This document shows positions 24,939 to 33,349 of a DNA stretch of 57,182 nt, piece after piece. Source of the DNA: Lentisphaerota bacterium (GTDB taxonomy: Bacteria; Verrucomicrobiota; Lentisphaeria; Victivallales; Victivallaceae); the NCBI GenBank assembly GCA_015061805.1, contig SUVV01000016.1, positions 1 through 57,182 of the forward strand, given 5' to 3'. Every line of letters begins with the position of its first letter. Within the stretch, counting starts at the first letter, position 1. The notes under the pieces were generated by a model. That model was given only the letters and a program-made list of their open reading frames with translations. It had not been told where the DNA came from and did not search any database. A program made the position numbers and the translations under genes.

Positions 24939-26319
24939 CGGCGTTTACCTCAATGACAACTTTGCTGAAGATATCGATCATGGTATTCAGTTCATCATCG
25001 CTGACATTGAGCGCGCACAGACAACGCATAACGGAGCCGTGACGTCCGCCCTTTTCCATGATAAGTTTGTTCTGGAAACATTTCTTCTGGACCAGCGCCG
25101 CAATATCTCCGGCGGCCGGCAGAGAACCGATAGCATCAGGAGTGCCATTGGGATCGACAAATTCGCAGCCGGACATCAGACCTTTGCCGCGGATATCGCC
25201 GATAATGGAAACTTTGGCTTTGAGTTCTTCGAGTTTTTCCCGGAGATATTCACCCTTGCGGGCGACTTCCGCGAGGAATTCCGGTTTGGCAACGCGGTTC
25301 ATCACCACGGTACCGGCGCGCATGGCGAGCTGGTTGCCGCGGAAAGTTCCGGCATGGGAACCCGGCTGCCACTTATCGAGAGCCTTGTTGTAGATGACAA
25401 CCGAGAGCGGCTGAGTGCCGCCGATGGCTTTGGAGACAAGAATGACATCCGGCACAATGTCAGCGTATTCAAAGGCAAAGAATTTACCGGAACGGCCGAT
25501 ACCGCACTGGATCTCGTCGCAGATCATGGGGATACCCAGTTCGCGGGTGACCCGGCGGACGGTCTGCAGGAATTCAACAGGAGCGGGAATAACGCCGCCT
25601 TCGCCCTGGATCGGTTCAAGGATGACTGCTGCCGGAGGAGTGATACCGCTTTCGGGATCTTTAAGGACCCGTTCAAAGTAGTTGCAGCACGCCTTGACAC
25701 CGGCTTCACCGCCCAGACCGAACGGGCAGCGGTAGCTGTAGGGATAAGGGAAGAAATTCACTTCCGGCATCAGCGCGTGAACATGCTGTTTGGCAGAAAG
25801 GTTTCCGGTAAGTGACATCGCACCGTGTCCCATACCATGATAGCCGCCGCCGAAAGCGATGACAGAACTGCGGCCGGTCGCGGTTTTGCACAATTTGATA
25901 GCGGCATCGACCGCATCGGTACCGGAGGGACTGCAGAACTGCAATTTGACATTGCCCTGCATTTCCGCAGGCAGCAGAGAGATCAAAGTATGGACAAAAG
26001 TATCTTTGACCGGAGTGGTGAGGTCAAGAGTATGAAGCGGGGCTTCACTGGAAATCAGGTCGATCATCGCCTGATTGATTTCGGGATCATTGTGACCGAG
26101 AGCGAGAGTTCCGGCTCCGCAGAGGAAGTCAAGATAGCGGTTACCTTCAACATCTTCGACCCACACCCCCCGGGCTTTCGCTATCGAAAACGGGAATTTT
26201 CTGGGGTAGCTTCTGGCATTGGATTCCGTCTGTTCCTGACGAATCATATAGTCAGCATTGGTTACAGGTTTTCCACTGAAATCAGTGCGTTTTTCCATAA
26301 GATCATTGTTAAGTGCCAT
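24925..26319 (-). CDS. dat: Diaminobutyrate-2-oxoglutarate aminotransferase
   Basis: A 464-residue class III PLP aminotransferase. Landmarks are FLCGAGTLALGHNDP, the FCSPSGTDAVDAAIKL cofactor loop, ICDEIQCGIGRSG and the Schiff-base lysine in VSKAIGGTQPLS. The N-terminal ARSYPRKFPFSI and the length fit Dat/EctB-type enzymes, which make L-2,4-diaminobutyrate from aspartate semialdehyde and glutamate. It is first in an operon with ddc and an FAD oxidoreductase. About 135 bases upstream is a run of eight G (26453-26460 on the plus strand). Ectoine synthesis is unlikely because no ectA or ectC is near. Confidence 0.88.
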   Translation of the reverse strand: MALNNDLMEKRTDFSGKPVTNADYMIRQEQTESNARSYPRKFPFSIAKARGVWVEDVEGNRYLDFLCGAGTLALGHNDPEINQAMIDLISSEAPLHTLDLTTPVKDTFVHTLISLLPAEMQGNVKLQFCSPSGTDAVDAAIKLCKTATGRSSVIAFGGGYHGMGHGAMSLTGNLSAKQHVHALMPEVNFFPYPYSYRCPFGLGGEAGVKACCNYFERVLKDPESGITPPAAVILEPIQGEGGVIPAPVEFLQTVRRVTRELGIPMICDEIQCGIGRSGKFFAFEYADIVPDVILVSKAIGGTQPLSVVIYNKALDKWQPGSHAGTFRGNQLAMRAGTVVMNRVAKPEFLAEVARKGEYLREKLEELKAKVSIIGDIRGKGLMSGCEFVDPNGTPDAIGSLPAAGDIAALVQKKCFQNKLIMEKGGRHGSVMRCLCALNVSDDELNTMIDIFSKVVIEVNADVCK

Positions 26320-26519
26320 TACCGTGGGCCCTTCATTTGTTTGCGGAATTGAACCTCGCTTCCGTTTTTTTGTTTTAAGTAAAATTGCTATATGTGCTTG
26401 CCGCCCTCAAATTGCACAAGAGAACAGCAACATCGGCTTAAAATAGCACCAAGGGGGGGGTATTTCAAATTACAAATGGCTCTTTACCCAAAAAAAATGC
26501 AAAAAAACTGAAATTTCAC

Positions 26520-27386
26520 CTAATATTGCCACCTCCGGCGAAAGCGCTTCGGTGTTTCACCGGTCTCCCGTTTGAGAGCGAGCATAAAGCCGTTGGCACT
26601 GGCAAAACCGACTTTTTCCGCGATTTCAACAACACTCAAATCGGTAGAACGCAACAGTTCCATCCCCCGGTTCAGCCGCCGCACCAGCTGATAGTGCCCG
26701 ATGGAAACATTCATCTTTTTCTGGAAATGCTGTCGGAGCGTACTTCCGGAAATATGAAATTTTTTTGACAACTCCGCAACAGTAACGTGCCGGTGGCGGT
26801 TGGCGGCAAGATAAGCAATGATCTTATTGAGCAGCGGCAATTCAGAATCCTTAAGTTTACGTTCTTTGAGTTCCGGCACGGCAATACTCTGGATCTGGCG
26901 CAGAAATATAGCGAAATAACATACAGCTTCTTCGGCGGCGGCAACATCTTCATTCTGCCAGCGCACAAGACAGGCTATCGTCTGACGGAGAGTTTTCTCC
27001 TCCTTGCGGGTCAAACGCCAGCATTGAGCTGAAATGTCGATCAACCGCCGGGAATCTCCGGAAATCGTGAATACTGCCTGAAGGGCTTCAAAATCCAGGT
27101 ATTCATTACCGAACGAGTGTTTGGCATAGGGTGGAATAAGAATAAATTCCCCCGCGTTCAGCACATGGGAACAATCATTTATCGTGACCGTCCGTTTGCC
27201 GGAAACCATATAGACCAGACAAAAAAATTCGTGAGAAAAGACCCGGCCCCACATTTGGTAATTCCTTCCGATACGGAAATACAACTTGAGATGCTCCGGC
27301 ATCAGCGGCGGTACGGCGGACATTCCCAAGCCGCCGTAATTGCTGTTTTCCGGCAATTCTGCACACACTTCTCTGAAAGATTTCAT
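26520..27386 (-). CDS. AraC-family transcriptional regulator
   Basis: A 288-residue regulator: an N-terminal cupin-like sensor (about residues 30-130; GEFILIPPYAKHSF) and a C-terminal double helix-turn-helix (about 190-288) with VAELSKKFHISGSTLRQHF and the family signature VVEIAEKVGFASANGFMLALKRETG. The start at 27386 is the second Met of the open frame and has GAAG upstream. It is divergent from the large secreted-protein gene, whose promoter is preceded by two direct repeats spaced like AraC half-sites, so it probably activates that operon in response to a small ligand, perhaps a sugar. Confidence 0.9.
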   Translation of the reverse strand: MKSFREVCAELPENSNYGGLGMSAVPPLMPEHLKLYFRIGRNYQMWGRVFSHEFFCLVYMVSGKRTVTINDCSHVLNAGEFILIPPYAKHSFGNEYLDFEALQAVFTISGDSRRLIDISAQCWRLTRKEEKTLRQTIACLVRWQNEDVAAAEEAVCYFAIFLRQIQSIAVPELKERKLKDSELPLLNKIIAYLAANRHRHVTVAELSKKFHISGSTLRQHFQKKMNVSIGHYQLVRRLNRGMELLRSTDLSVVEIAEKVGFASANGFMLALKRETGETPKRFRRRWQY

Positions 27387-27445
27387 TTTCTTCGTTCCCC
27401 TTGTTTTACAATATACATTACCAAATAAAAATTGCAAACATCTTT

Positions 27446-27482
27446 TGTCATTTCTTTAGTTTTTTATGTCATTTTGTTAGTT
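27446..27482 (+). promoter_or_regulatory. Probable AraC-type operator (direct repeat)
   Basis: TGTCATTTCTTTAGTT (27446-27461) and TGTCATTTTGTTAGTT (27467-27482) match at 14 of 16 positions with a 21-bp period, two helical turns. The second copy overlaps the -35 box of the adjacent promoter, the classic placement for activation by an AraC-family protein. Confidence 0.7.
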
Positions 27483-27509
27483 GGCAAAAATTCCGTTCCG
27501 TGGTATACT
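27481..27509 (+). promoter_or_regulatory. Promoter of the secreted protein/pseudopilin operon
   Basis: TTGGCA (27481-27486), 17 bases, TATACT (27504-27509). Predicted transcript start near 27516, about 26 bases before the ATG. The -35 box overlaps the proximal operator half-site. Confidence 0.75.
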
Positions 27510-27541
27510 TATAGCAGTAACACAAACGATGGAGGTTGGCC

Positions 27542-30439
27542 ATGAAATTTAATTTTGTTTTATTGAGTTTTATAATGTGTTCAGTCCTGTGCGGTGCCGA
27601 CAAACCGCAAATTGCATGGCGTTTCACTCCGGATGCCGAAAAGAAGTTGGAGGAATTTTCCCGCGCCGGAAAAAACTGCCGCCTGAAAAATAATTCAACG
27701 GAATTCGTCGTCCGCGCCCAGTTGAAATATGCCCTCCACCGGAATTACTACCTCCACCGCTGGTATGACCGTCCGCTTTACCAGAATACCGGACTTGCAA
27801 AATTCAACACATCCAATATGATGCCTAATAATGTTGAAGCCCAGGCAATGAAGCAGGCTCTGGAAATGGGAAAAATCTCCGGGGTTGCCGCTCTTATCCA
27901 AGGCCGCAGCTACTTTTTAAAAACCAGTTTGGATAACGGCATAAGATTGCATGGAGAATTCATGACGGTCAAATATCATAAAAAAGAAAATCTTTCCATT
28001 TCCAATTCCCTGACATTAAAACTTCCCGGAATGATGCTGGCAGCCCCCAATGTTTTCCGCTTCAACGGCAAACCGGTGATAACGGTATATCCCAGCAACT
28101 ATGACACCAGTCATATCAAAGATCTGCGGAAAATCCTCGATGAAAAATATGGAGCCGATAAATTCAATCTGGTTCCCTATGTATCTTTTCATAATAAACG
28201 TAAATTCTCTCGGCTGAATCCCCCGTTGACTGCTGCTGACATCGAAAATATGGCAGAAGATCTGCGCTCACACTTGCGGCACTCGGAGGGTATCCATATC
28301 CATTCCGCGCATTTTCTCACCTACAACCGGGTGGACAATGCATTCGGCTTCAAGGTGATGATACCGATTCTGCACAAGATATTTTCGGAACCGGAGTTTA
28401 AGGATAAATTTCTTTCCTACGGTTTGATCCAGGGGTTGGAAAATCAATACCGCTGGAACCGCAACCGGGATTCTGAAGGAGTTGCCACCTTGAGAAAAGA
28501 ACTGGAATTTATTTCCGCTCTCCGTCCGGATATCTGCCTTTTGGCGGAATGGGATGAGGAAAACGAAAACACCTGTTACCGCCCGATGGTCAACACCGGG
28601 TGGAGTTCTTTGCGGATGCTCCGCCACTTTGCCGAAAAAATCCGCGGCGAAAAATTCACCGCATTTCCCGGCGATGACCTTTCCATTCCCAATATGATTT
28701 TCTGTTACCGCCGGAGACTGCTGGCCGGAGAAACCGCAGAGTTTCAAGTGACCAATATCCCCGACCAGACGCCGGAACGCAACTGTAAAATTTCACTTAC
28801 GCTTTGCGATGCCAACGGCAAAGTGATCAGAAAATTTGCTCCGAAAAATTTGAAAACAACTGAATGTAAAGATGTAACATTCACCGTTCCGGCAGTGGAA
28901 CTGCTCAAATATCAGCTTGTAAAACCCCGGCTTGAAATCACTTGGGAGGGTGGAAAATATGTTTCCCCTGATTCTTTCTGGGCGCAGGAAATACGCGCCG
29001 ACTGGAATCAGGATTGGCAATGGGCAAAACATCCCTTACGCGAACAGCTTGACGGAATAAAAGCTGATTACACCATCACCCCTTATGAAAATGGCTTGCT
29101 CCGGTTGAAAGGCAAAATTTCCAGCCCGGTTCCCATGGCACAGGCAGAGATACTTGACGGCAGTGATACCGTTTGGATGGCGGACAACCGCCCTGCCCTG
29201 CGGGAAACGGACACCGATGCAGTAATCAAAATCGAACTGCACGGCTTGGGGCGGCACAAACTGGATTTAACGCTCGATGTCCAAAATGCGCCCAATGCGA
29301 AAATGGCAAACGGCAAAAAACTGCCGTGTAAAATCATTGACAAAAAATGGAATCATGTTTTCGCAAAATCGTTTTTGATCCGCCTGCCCAAAAGCGAAGT
29401 CAGTAACGCGATGCTCAAGGTAAAAATCCCCGGCGTTTATGATGAAAATATTTCCATTAAAGAGGTGATGGATAAACACGTTCTGGGGTTCCACACCACA
29501 ACGCGCAATCTGGCGCTGGTGGTTTCCCGCTACAACAGCCAAATCTCCATCCCGCCGCATATCGACCGGAAAACGGTTGAATTCGATTGCTTTGTCATTC
29601 CTGCCGATGTAAAAAAGAGTGTATTTTCTTTGCGGGTGATCGACAAACGCGGCAACACCTGGCGCGGCGGAGAAAAATCGCTTTATACGCCATCCGGCAA
29701 AGAAAAGAGCTTCACCGTTTACGACCATGCCTCCAAAGGTGCGGTCAAAATTTCGGCAGACGAAAATCTGCTCACTCCCATGAAATTTGATTTTGCTCCC
29801 GGCAGAGGAACCGTCGTTCCCAATCCCGCCGGACGGAAATATTACGGTTTGATGAATGGTTGCACTCCATTGGTTTCCAACATCGGCATCGGCGGTTCCC
29901 GCTACGGTTCGCTGCTGGCGGATGATATGGCCAAAGGGAAAAATTTCCCGGAACTCCCGGTCAGAACAAAAGAAGATGACGGCAGTTGGAGCCTCTCTTT
30001 CGACAAATGCTCCCATCTTTCACTGCCGATGCAGGTGGTTCCGATGCACACCGGATATAAGATAAAAATGCAGTTGCAAGTGCCGAAGCACTTCAAACAA
30101 ATGCAGCATATTTTCGGTTCCGGCAGTCACGGTTTCATGCTGGCAGTCATAGACGGTACGCTCCGGGCAAAAATGTTTATCAATGATCTTTTCTGGAAAA
30201 CCAAAGGCGGCACGGTTTTCGCCAAGTCCAAAGGGAAACTTATTCCCGGCAAGTGGAACGATGTGGAAATTATCTACGATCATAAAAACTTTTATGTGAA
30301 ACTCAACGGCGAAGCGGGAATACCCAGAAAAGTTACCGGAGAGCAGATGTATCCCCAAGCCGGTATCCTCGGCGGCGGCGAAAAAAAGAATGTGAGTTTC
30401 ACCGGCAAAGTCAAAAATCTTTCAATTGAGGTGTACTGA
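27542..30439 (+). CDS. Large secreted protein, possible glycoside-active enzyme
   Basis: 965 residues with a signal peptide (hydrophobic 6-16, SVLCGA cleavage or a weak lipobox). The N-terminal part (about 60-400) resembles GH71/GH99-like barrels: [15 protein letters not shown], then FNLVPYVSF and [13 protein letters not shown], the pattern of barrel strands with acidic ends. The middle has beta-sandwich-like repeats. The C-terminal ~200 residues look like a concanavalin/LamG-type module ([20 protein letters not shown]). The start at 27542 has GGAGG six bases upstream. It is divergent from an AraC gene and followed after one base by a pseudopilin gene. A role in attacking or binding an external polysaccharide is inferred, not shown. 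Confidence 0.6.
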   Translation: MKFNFVLLSFIMCSVLCGADKPQIAWRFTPDAEKKLEEFSRAGKNCRLKNNSTEFVVRAQLKYALHRNYYLHRWYDRPLYQNTGLAKFNTSNMMPNNVEAQAMKQALEMGKISGVAALIQGRSYFLKTSLDNGIRLHGEFMTVKYHKKENLSISNSLTLKLPGMMLAAPNVFRFNGKPVITVYPSNYDTSHIKDLRKILDEKYGADKFNLVPYVSFHNKRKFSRLNPPLTAADIENMAEDLRSHLRHSEGIHIHSAHFLTYNRVDNAFGFKVMIPILHKIFSEPEFKDKFLSYGLIQGLENQYRWNRNRDSEGVATLRKELEFISALRPDICLLAEWDEENENTCYRPMVNTGWSSLRMLRHFAEKIRGEKFTAFPGDDLSIPNMIFCYRRRLLAGETAEFQVTNIPDQTPERNCKISLTLCDANGKVIRKFAPKNLKTTECKDVTFTVPAVELLKYQLVKPRLEITWEGGKYVSPDSFWAQEIRADWNQDWQWAKHPLREQLDGIKADYTITPYENGLLRLKGKISSPVPMAQAEILDGSDTVWMADNRPALRETDTDAVIKIELHGLGRHKLDLTLDVQNAPNAKMANGKKLPCKIIDKKWNHVFAKSFLIRLPKSEVSNAMLKVKIPGVYDENISIKEVMDKHVLGFHTTTRNLALVVSRYNSQISIPPHIDRKTVEFDCFVIPADVKKSVFSLRVIDKRGNTWRGGEKSLYTPSGKEKSFTVYDHASKGAVKISADENLLTPMKFDFAPGRGTVVPNPAGRKYYGLMNGCTPLVSNIGIGGSRYGSLLADDMAKGKNFPELPVRTKEDDGSWSLSFDKCSHLSLPMQVVPMHTGYKIKMQLQVPKHFKQMQHIFGSGSHGFMLAVIDGTLRAKMFINDLFWKTKGGTVFAKSKGKLIPGKWNDVEIIYDHKNFYVKLNGEAGIPRKVTGEQMYPQAGILGGGEKKNVSFTGKVKNLSIEVY

Positions 30440-30440
30440 A

Positions 30441-31322
30441 ATGAACGGCAAAAAATCGTTTACGCTGATTTTCAAACGCTGCGACAAACTGGAGCAGCAA
30501 AATACCCCGCTTTTTTTGAAAGAGAAAGGGGGCGCGGGGGAAAGGGAAAACTTTTTTCCCCGTGAAAAAAAGTTTTTCTTGTCCCCCGCACACTACCATT
30601 TCACTTTGATAGAATTGCTGGTTGTGATTGCAATAATCGCCATACTGGCGGCGATACTGCTTCCGGCACTGCAAAGTGCCCGGGAGCGGGGACGCGCGGC
30701 AAGCTGCGCCAGCAATATGCGCCAATTCGGGCAGGCGTTTCAAATGTATACCAATAACACCGAATACTTTATGCCTTACACCAAAACAGCGGAATCCAAA
30801 ATGAAGCCGGGGAAGAGTGTTTACTGGACCGGCTATCTTTACGGATATGGTATTTTGCCGTTGAATGTATTTGCCTGTCCCTCATTTCATCCGACGGCAA
30901 ATAAAAAAACGCAAACTGCGGTCGATGAATACGGCAATATCAACTACACCGGCTACGGTTATCCATACTACAACATCGGTGCCGGAAGATATGTCTGCAA
31001 CGTGGATACCGGCGTAAAAGTAAGTGAAAGTGTACTCAAGAGTTCCAAAGTAAAATTTCCCTCTCAAATGTATGCGCTGCTGGATGGCTGGGTGCAATTC
31101 GGTTCCGGCGGCACTCACGGCTATTTGAATCTCTCGTACAGAGCAAGTTATCTTACTTCGGATTCGATTTCCTCTCCCCATGCCCGTCATCAGAAGTCGA
31201 TAAACATTCTTTATGCTGATGGACACGTTTCATCGAAAAAGGTCGGCAATGTAAACAATGCTTACCCGGATTTGGGCGGAACCGATAAGTTTGCCGTCCA
31301 CTGGTCAGGCTGGAAAGATTGA
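30441..31322 (+). CDS. Pseudopilin-like protein (H-x9-DG type) with repeat-derived leader
   Basis: 293 residues. The type IV pilin signal [18 protein letters not shown] starts at residue 54, not near the N-terminus. It is preceded by [10 protein letters not shown], a truncated second copy of the signal, and then about 40 residues encoded by a family A repeat (30476-30592). The mature part has the [20 protein letters not shown] helix and near the C-terminus [12 protein letters not shown], the H-x9-DG-type motif of Lentisphaerae/Planctomycetes pseudopilins. The residue before the cleavage point is His rather than the usual Gly. It starts one base after the stop of the large secreted protein, so both are co-expressed. 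Whether the 53-residue leader is processed is unknown; initiation further downstream cannot be excluded. Confidence 0.8.
   Translation: MNGKKSFTLIFKRCDKLEQQNTPLFLKEKGGAGERENFFPREKKFFLSPAHYHFTLIELLVVIAIIAILAAILLPALQSARERGRAASCASNMRQFGQAFQMYTNNTEYFMPYTKTAESKMKPGKSVYWTGYLYGYGILPLNVFACPSFHPTANKKTQTAVDEYGNINYTGYGYPYYNIGAGRYVCNVDTGVKVSESVLKSSKVKFPSQMYALLDGWVQFGSGGTHGYLNLSYRASYLTSDSISSPHARHQKSINILYADGHVSSKKVGNVNNAYPDLGGTDKFAVHWSGWKD
30476..30592 (-). repeat. Family A hairpin repeat, copy 3, inside a coding region
   Basis: Inverted relative to copies 1 and 2. From the minus strand it has the G-rich/A-rich hairpin (loop related to CACG), a C-rich segment, TTTCAAAAAAAGCGGGGTAT and the CAGTTTGTCGCAGCG end. 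It is open in the pilin frame and contributes codons 12-51 of that gene. Confidence 0.8.
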
Positions 31323-31380
31323 CTGTTGCAAAATTGACTTGCGGAGAAGAGACCTTTTCAAGTTTTTACAACTTTTTTTT

Positions 31381-31485
31381 GCGACCATCGGGAGCAAGCA
31401 TACCCCGCTTTTTTCGAAAAGGGGTGGGGTGTAGGGAGGGGAAAAACCTTTTTTCTCGTGAAAAAAGGTTTTTCCCCTCCCCACA
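31381..31485 (-). repeat. Family A hairpin repeat, copy 4
   Basis: Same orientation as copy 3. The hairpin (31431-31483) ends 14 bases from the stop codon of the minus-strand metallophosphoesterase gene, so it follows that gene's 3' end. Together with copy 3 it brackets the mature pseudopilin coding segment as direct repeats about 0.9 kb apart. Confidence 0.85.
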
Positions 31486-31498
31486 ATACATCGAATTA

Positions 31499-32599
31499 TT
31501 ATTTCAACTTTTTCGTAGCGGCAGGTTTGCCGGATTTATCGGTATAAAATTCAGCAAAAACACCTTTATCGCTGATCTTGAGATAAACAAATCCGGTGGC
31601 ATTATCGTAAAGTTCATAACTTTCGATCTTGAGTGAAAGCAGATAATCGATTGGCTTTTTGTGCATCGGTTTCTTCCGGCGTGCCGGAAGCACCCGCGCC
31701 AGCATTTCATCAAAATTCTTACAACGCACCGCGAATGGTTTTCCGGTATTCCAGGCAAAACCGATACTGCTTGCGACCATCTGAGTAATTGTATTTTTTC
31801 CATTGCTGACCTTGATCACAGACGGAACGTGGGTGTGTGCGGCAAGGACAATGGCATTGTGTTCAAAGAGAATATCCGCAACCTTGCGGTAATAGGGCAT
31901 CAACCAACCGGGACTGGCGGTGCAAGCGGCGAACAACGGCAAATGGGTGAATAAAAACACATGACGGTTCCGGGGATACTTCCGGAATGTTTCTTTGAGG
32001 AATTTGATGGAATCATCCGGCTTGATGTAAGTATCATAAAAAATAAACAGATCTTCACCGTGACGTATTACATAATTATTTTTGATCTCACGACCGAGTT
32101 CTTTTGCAATGTGCGGCGTAAAAGCCTCGGCATAGGTCTGGTAATCTTTAAGCGACTTGACCACGCTTTTGGGACCGTAACACTGGTTGTCGTGGTTTCC
32201 CGGTATCGACAGGAGTTTGTGATCGGGATAATATTTTTTGACCGCTTTGAAAGCATCATCAAGCATTTTTGCCCGCTGTTCTTTCAGGGCAAGATATCCC
32301 TGGATAAAGTCCCCCAGCTGGACGACAAACGGCACATCTTTATCCAGCAGAGCGGCAGAAGCGGTAAACAATTCCGGCATCTCTTTCTGCCACATTTCAT
32401 AATATTTTCTGGAAAATTTCGTGCGGTATTTCATCCCCGGTATTCCGTGATACTGCGGACCTTCATAGTGAATATCGCCAAACACCAGCACCCGGTATTC
32501 TCCGGCGGCGGCATTTTTACTGCCGGACGGAGATTTACAATTAAAACACGAACATCCGGCGACGGATACGGCAAGCAGAATTGCAAAAACATTTCTCAT
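31499..32599 (-). CDS. Calcineurin-like metallophosphoesterase lipoprotein, paralogue
   Basis: About 366 residues, clearly paralogous to the protein at 612-1673. The lipoprotein signal ends in VSVAGC, followed by the metal motifs FGDIHYEG, GDFIQG, PGNHD, HLPLF and AAHTHVPS, and a similar C-terminal tail (FTDKSGKPAATKKLK-like). Its substrate is unknown. Two Met starts (32605, 32599) are possible; AAGGG lies nine bases before the second. A family A repeat follows the stop codon, as with the paralogue. Confidence 0.84.
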   Translation of the reverse strand: MRNVFAILLAVSVAGCSCFNCKSPSGSKNAAAGEYRVLVFGDIHYEGPQYHGIPGMKYRTKFSRKYYEMWQKEMPELFTASAALLDKDVPFVVQLGDFIQGYLALKEQRAKMLDDAFKAVKKYYPDHKLLSIPGNHDNQCYGPKSVVKSLKDYQTYAEAFTPHIAKELGREIKNNYVIRHGEDLFIFYDTYIKPDDSIKFLKETFRKYPRNRHVFLFTHLPLFAACTASPGWLMPYYRKVADILFEHNAIVLAAHTHVPSVIKVSNGKNTITQMVASSIGFAWNTGKPFAVRCKNFDEMLARVLPARRKKPMHKKPIDYLLSLKIESYELYDNATGFVYLKISDKGVFAEFYTDKSGKPAATKKLK

Positions 32600-32682
32600 T
32601 TTCATTTTCCCTTGAAATATTCCTGCTCACCTGTTTTGAGCCGGAACAAATTTTACGCAACCGGAATATACTGCAGCAATGC

Positions 32683-33345
32683 TCAACGCTTGCGGAAAGG
32701 AGTCAGCGCCATTCCGGAAATGACCTCACTCCAGCGGCCTTCCTGCAAATCAACCGCACAAACTCCGGGGCGGACACTCACCACCCGGAATATCAGTTTA
32801 CGGCTTTTGAAATTGACCGGATAAAGCAGCATTCCGGGAAAAATCCCCTTGCTCATCCCTTCGGAAACCACGGCAATATTCAACTTTGGATTAACGGAAA
32901 TCACCCGCATATCCAACTCCGCCGATTCTTTACTGCGGACGCTGCCGGAAAAACTCCGGGCGGCGGCATCGAGTTCGTCCAGAAGCAATACACAATTTAT
33001 CCGCGTGACCTCATCAATTTTGCTGTTCTGCAAAATGCGTCGGAAATTTTGGGAAACACTGTCGCTTTTCAACGCGAGGTGCATCCCCTGATCGATCACG
33101 GTTTTCATCCGGAAAAGTTTAACGGCATCCGCCTCTTTTCCCAATTCAGCTTCACCGGAGATCATACCGGCAAGCCACGCTCTCATCCGGGCAAGTTCTT
33201 TGTCCTGCGCCAGTAATTTCGCGCGGAGTTCACTGTTTTCTTTGCGGAGAGTCGCCAACGCATCCGGAACAGACTCCTCCCCCGCCGCAAAACAGACTGC
33301 GGCAGCGGCAAGGAAAGCGGTCAATATTCCGGATGCTTTCAGCAT
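32683..33345 (-). CDS. Periplasmic coiled-coil protein linked to the RND operon
   Basis: A 220-residue protein with a signal peptide (hydrophobic residues about 5-20, cleavage near FAAGEE), then a coiled coil (about 30-60; LRKENSELRAKLLAQDKELA) and a C-terminal beta-rich domain (about 145-220; ISVNPKLNIAVVSEGMSKG, FRVVSVRPGVCAVDLQEG). The C-terminal part resembles small barrel domains that occur in cell-envelope proteins, but no family is assigned. It starts four bases after the RND pump stop and belongs to that operon. A supporting role for the pump or envelope is only inferred. Confidence 0.6.
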   Translation of the reverse strand: MLKASGILTAFLAAAAVCFAAGEESVPDALATLRKENSELRAKLLAQDKELARMRAWLAGMISGEAELGKEADAVKLFRMKTVIDQGMHLALKSDSVSQNFRRILQNSKIDEVTRINCVLLLDELDAAARSFSGSVRSKESAELDMRVISVNPKLNIAVVSEGMSKGIFPGMLLYPVNFKSRKLIFRVVSVRPGVCAVDLQEGRWSEVISGMALTPFRKR

Positions 33346-33349
33346 TTGA

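Noticed and set aside
24925-26319. EctB of an ectoine pathway
   Set aside because: No ectA or ectC is adjacent, while a diaminobutyrate decarboxylase-like gene overlaps, favouring diaminopropane synthesis.
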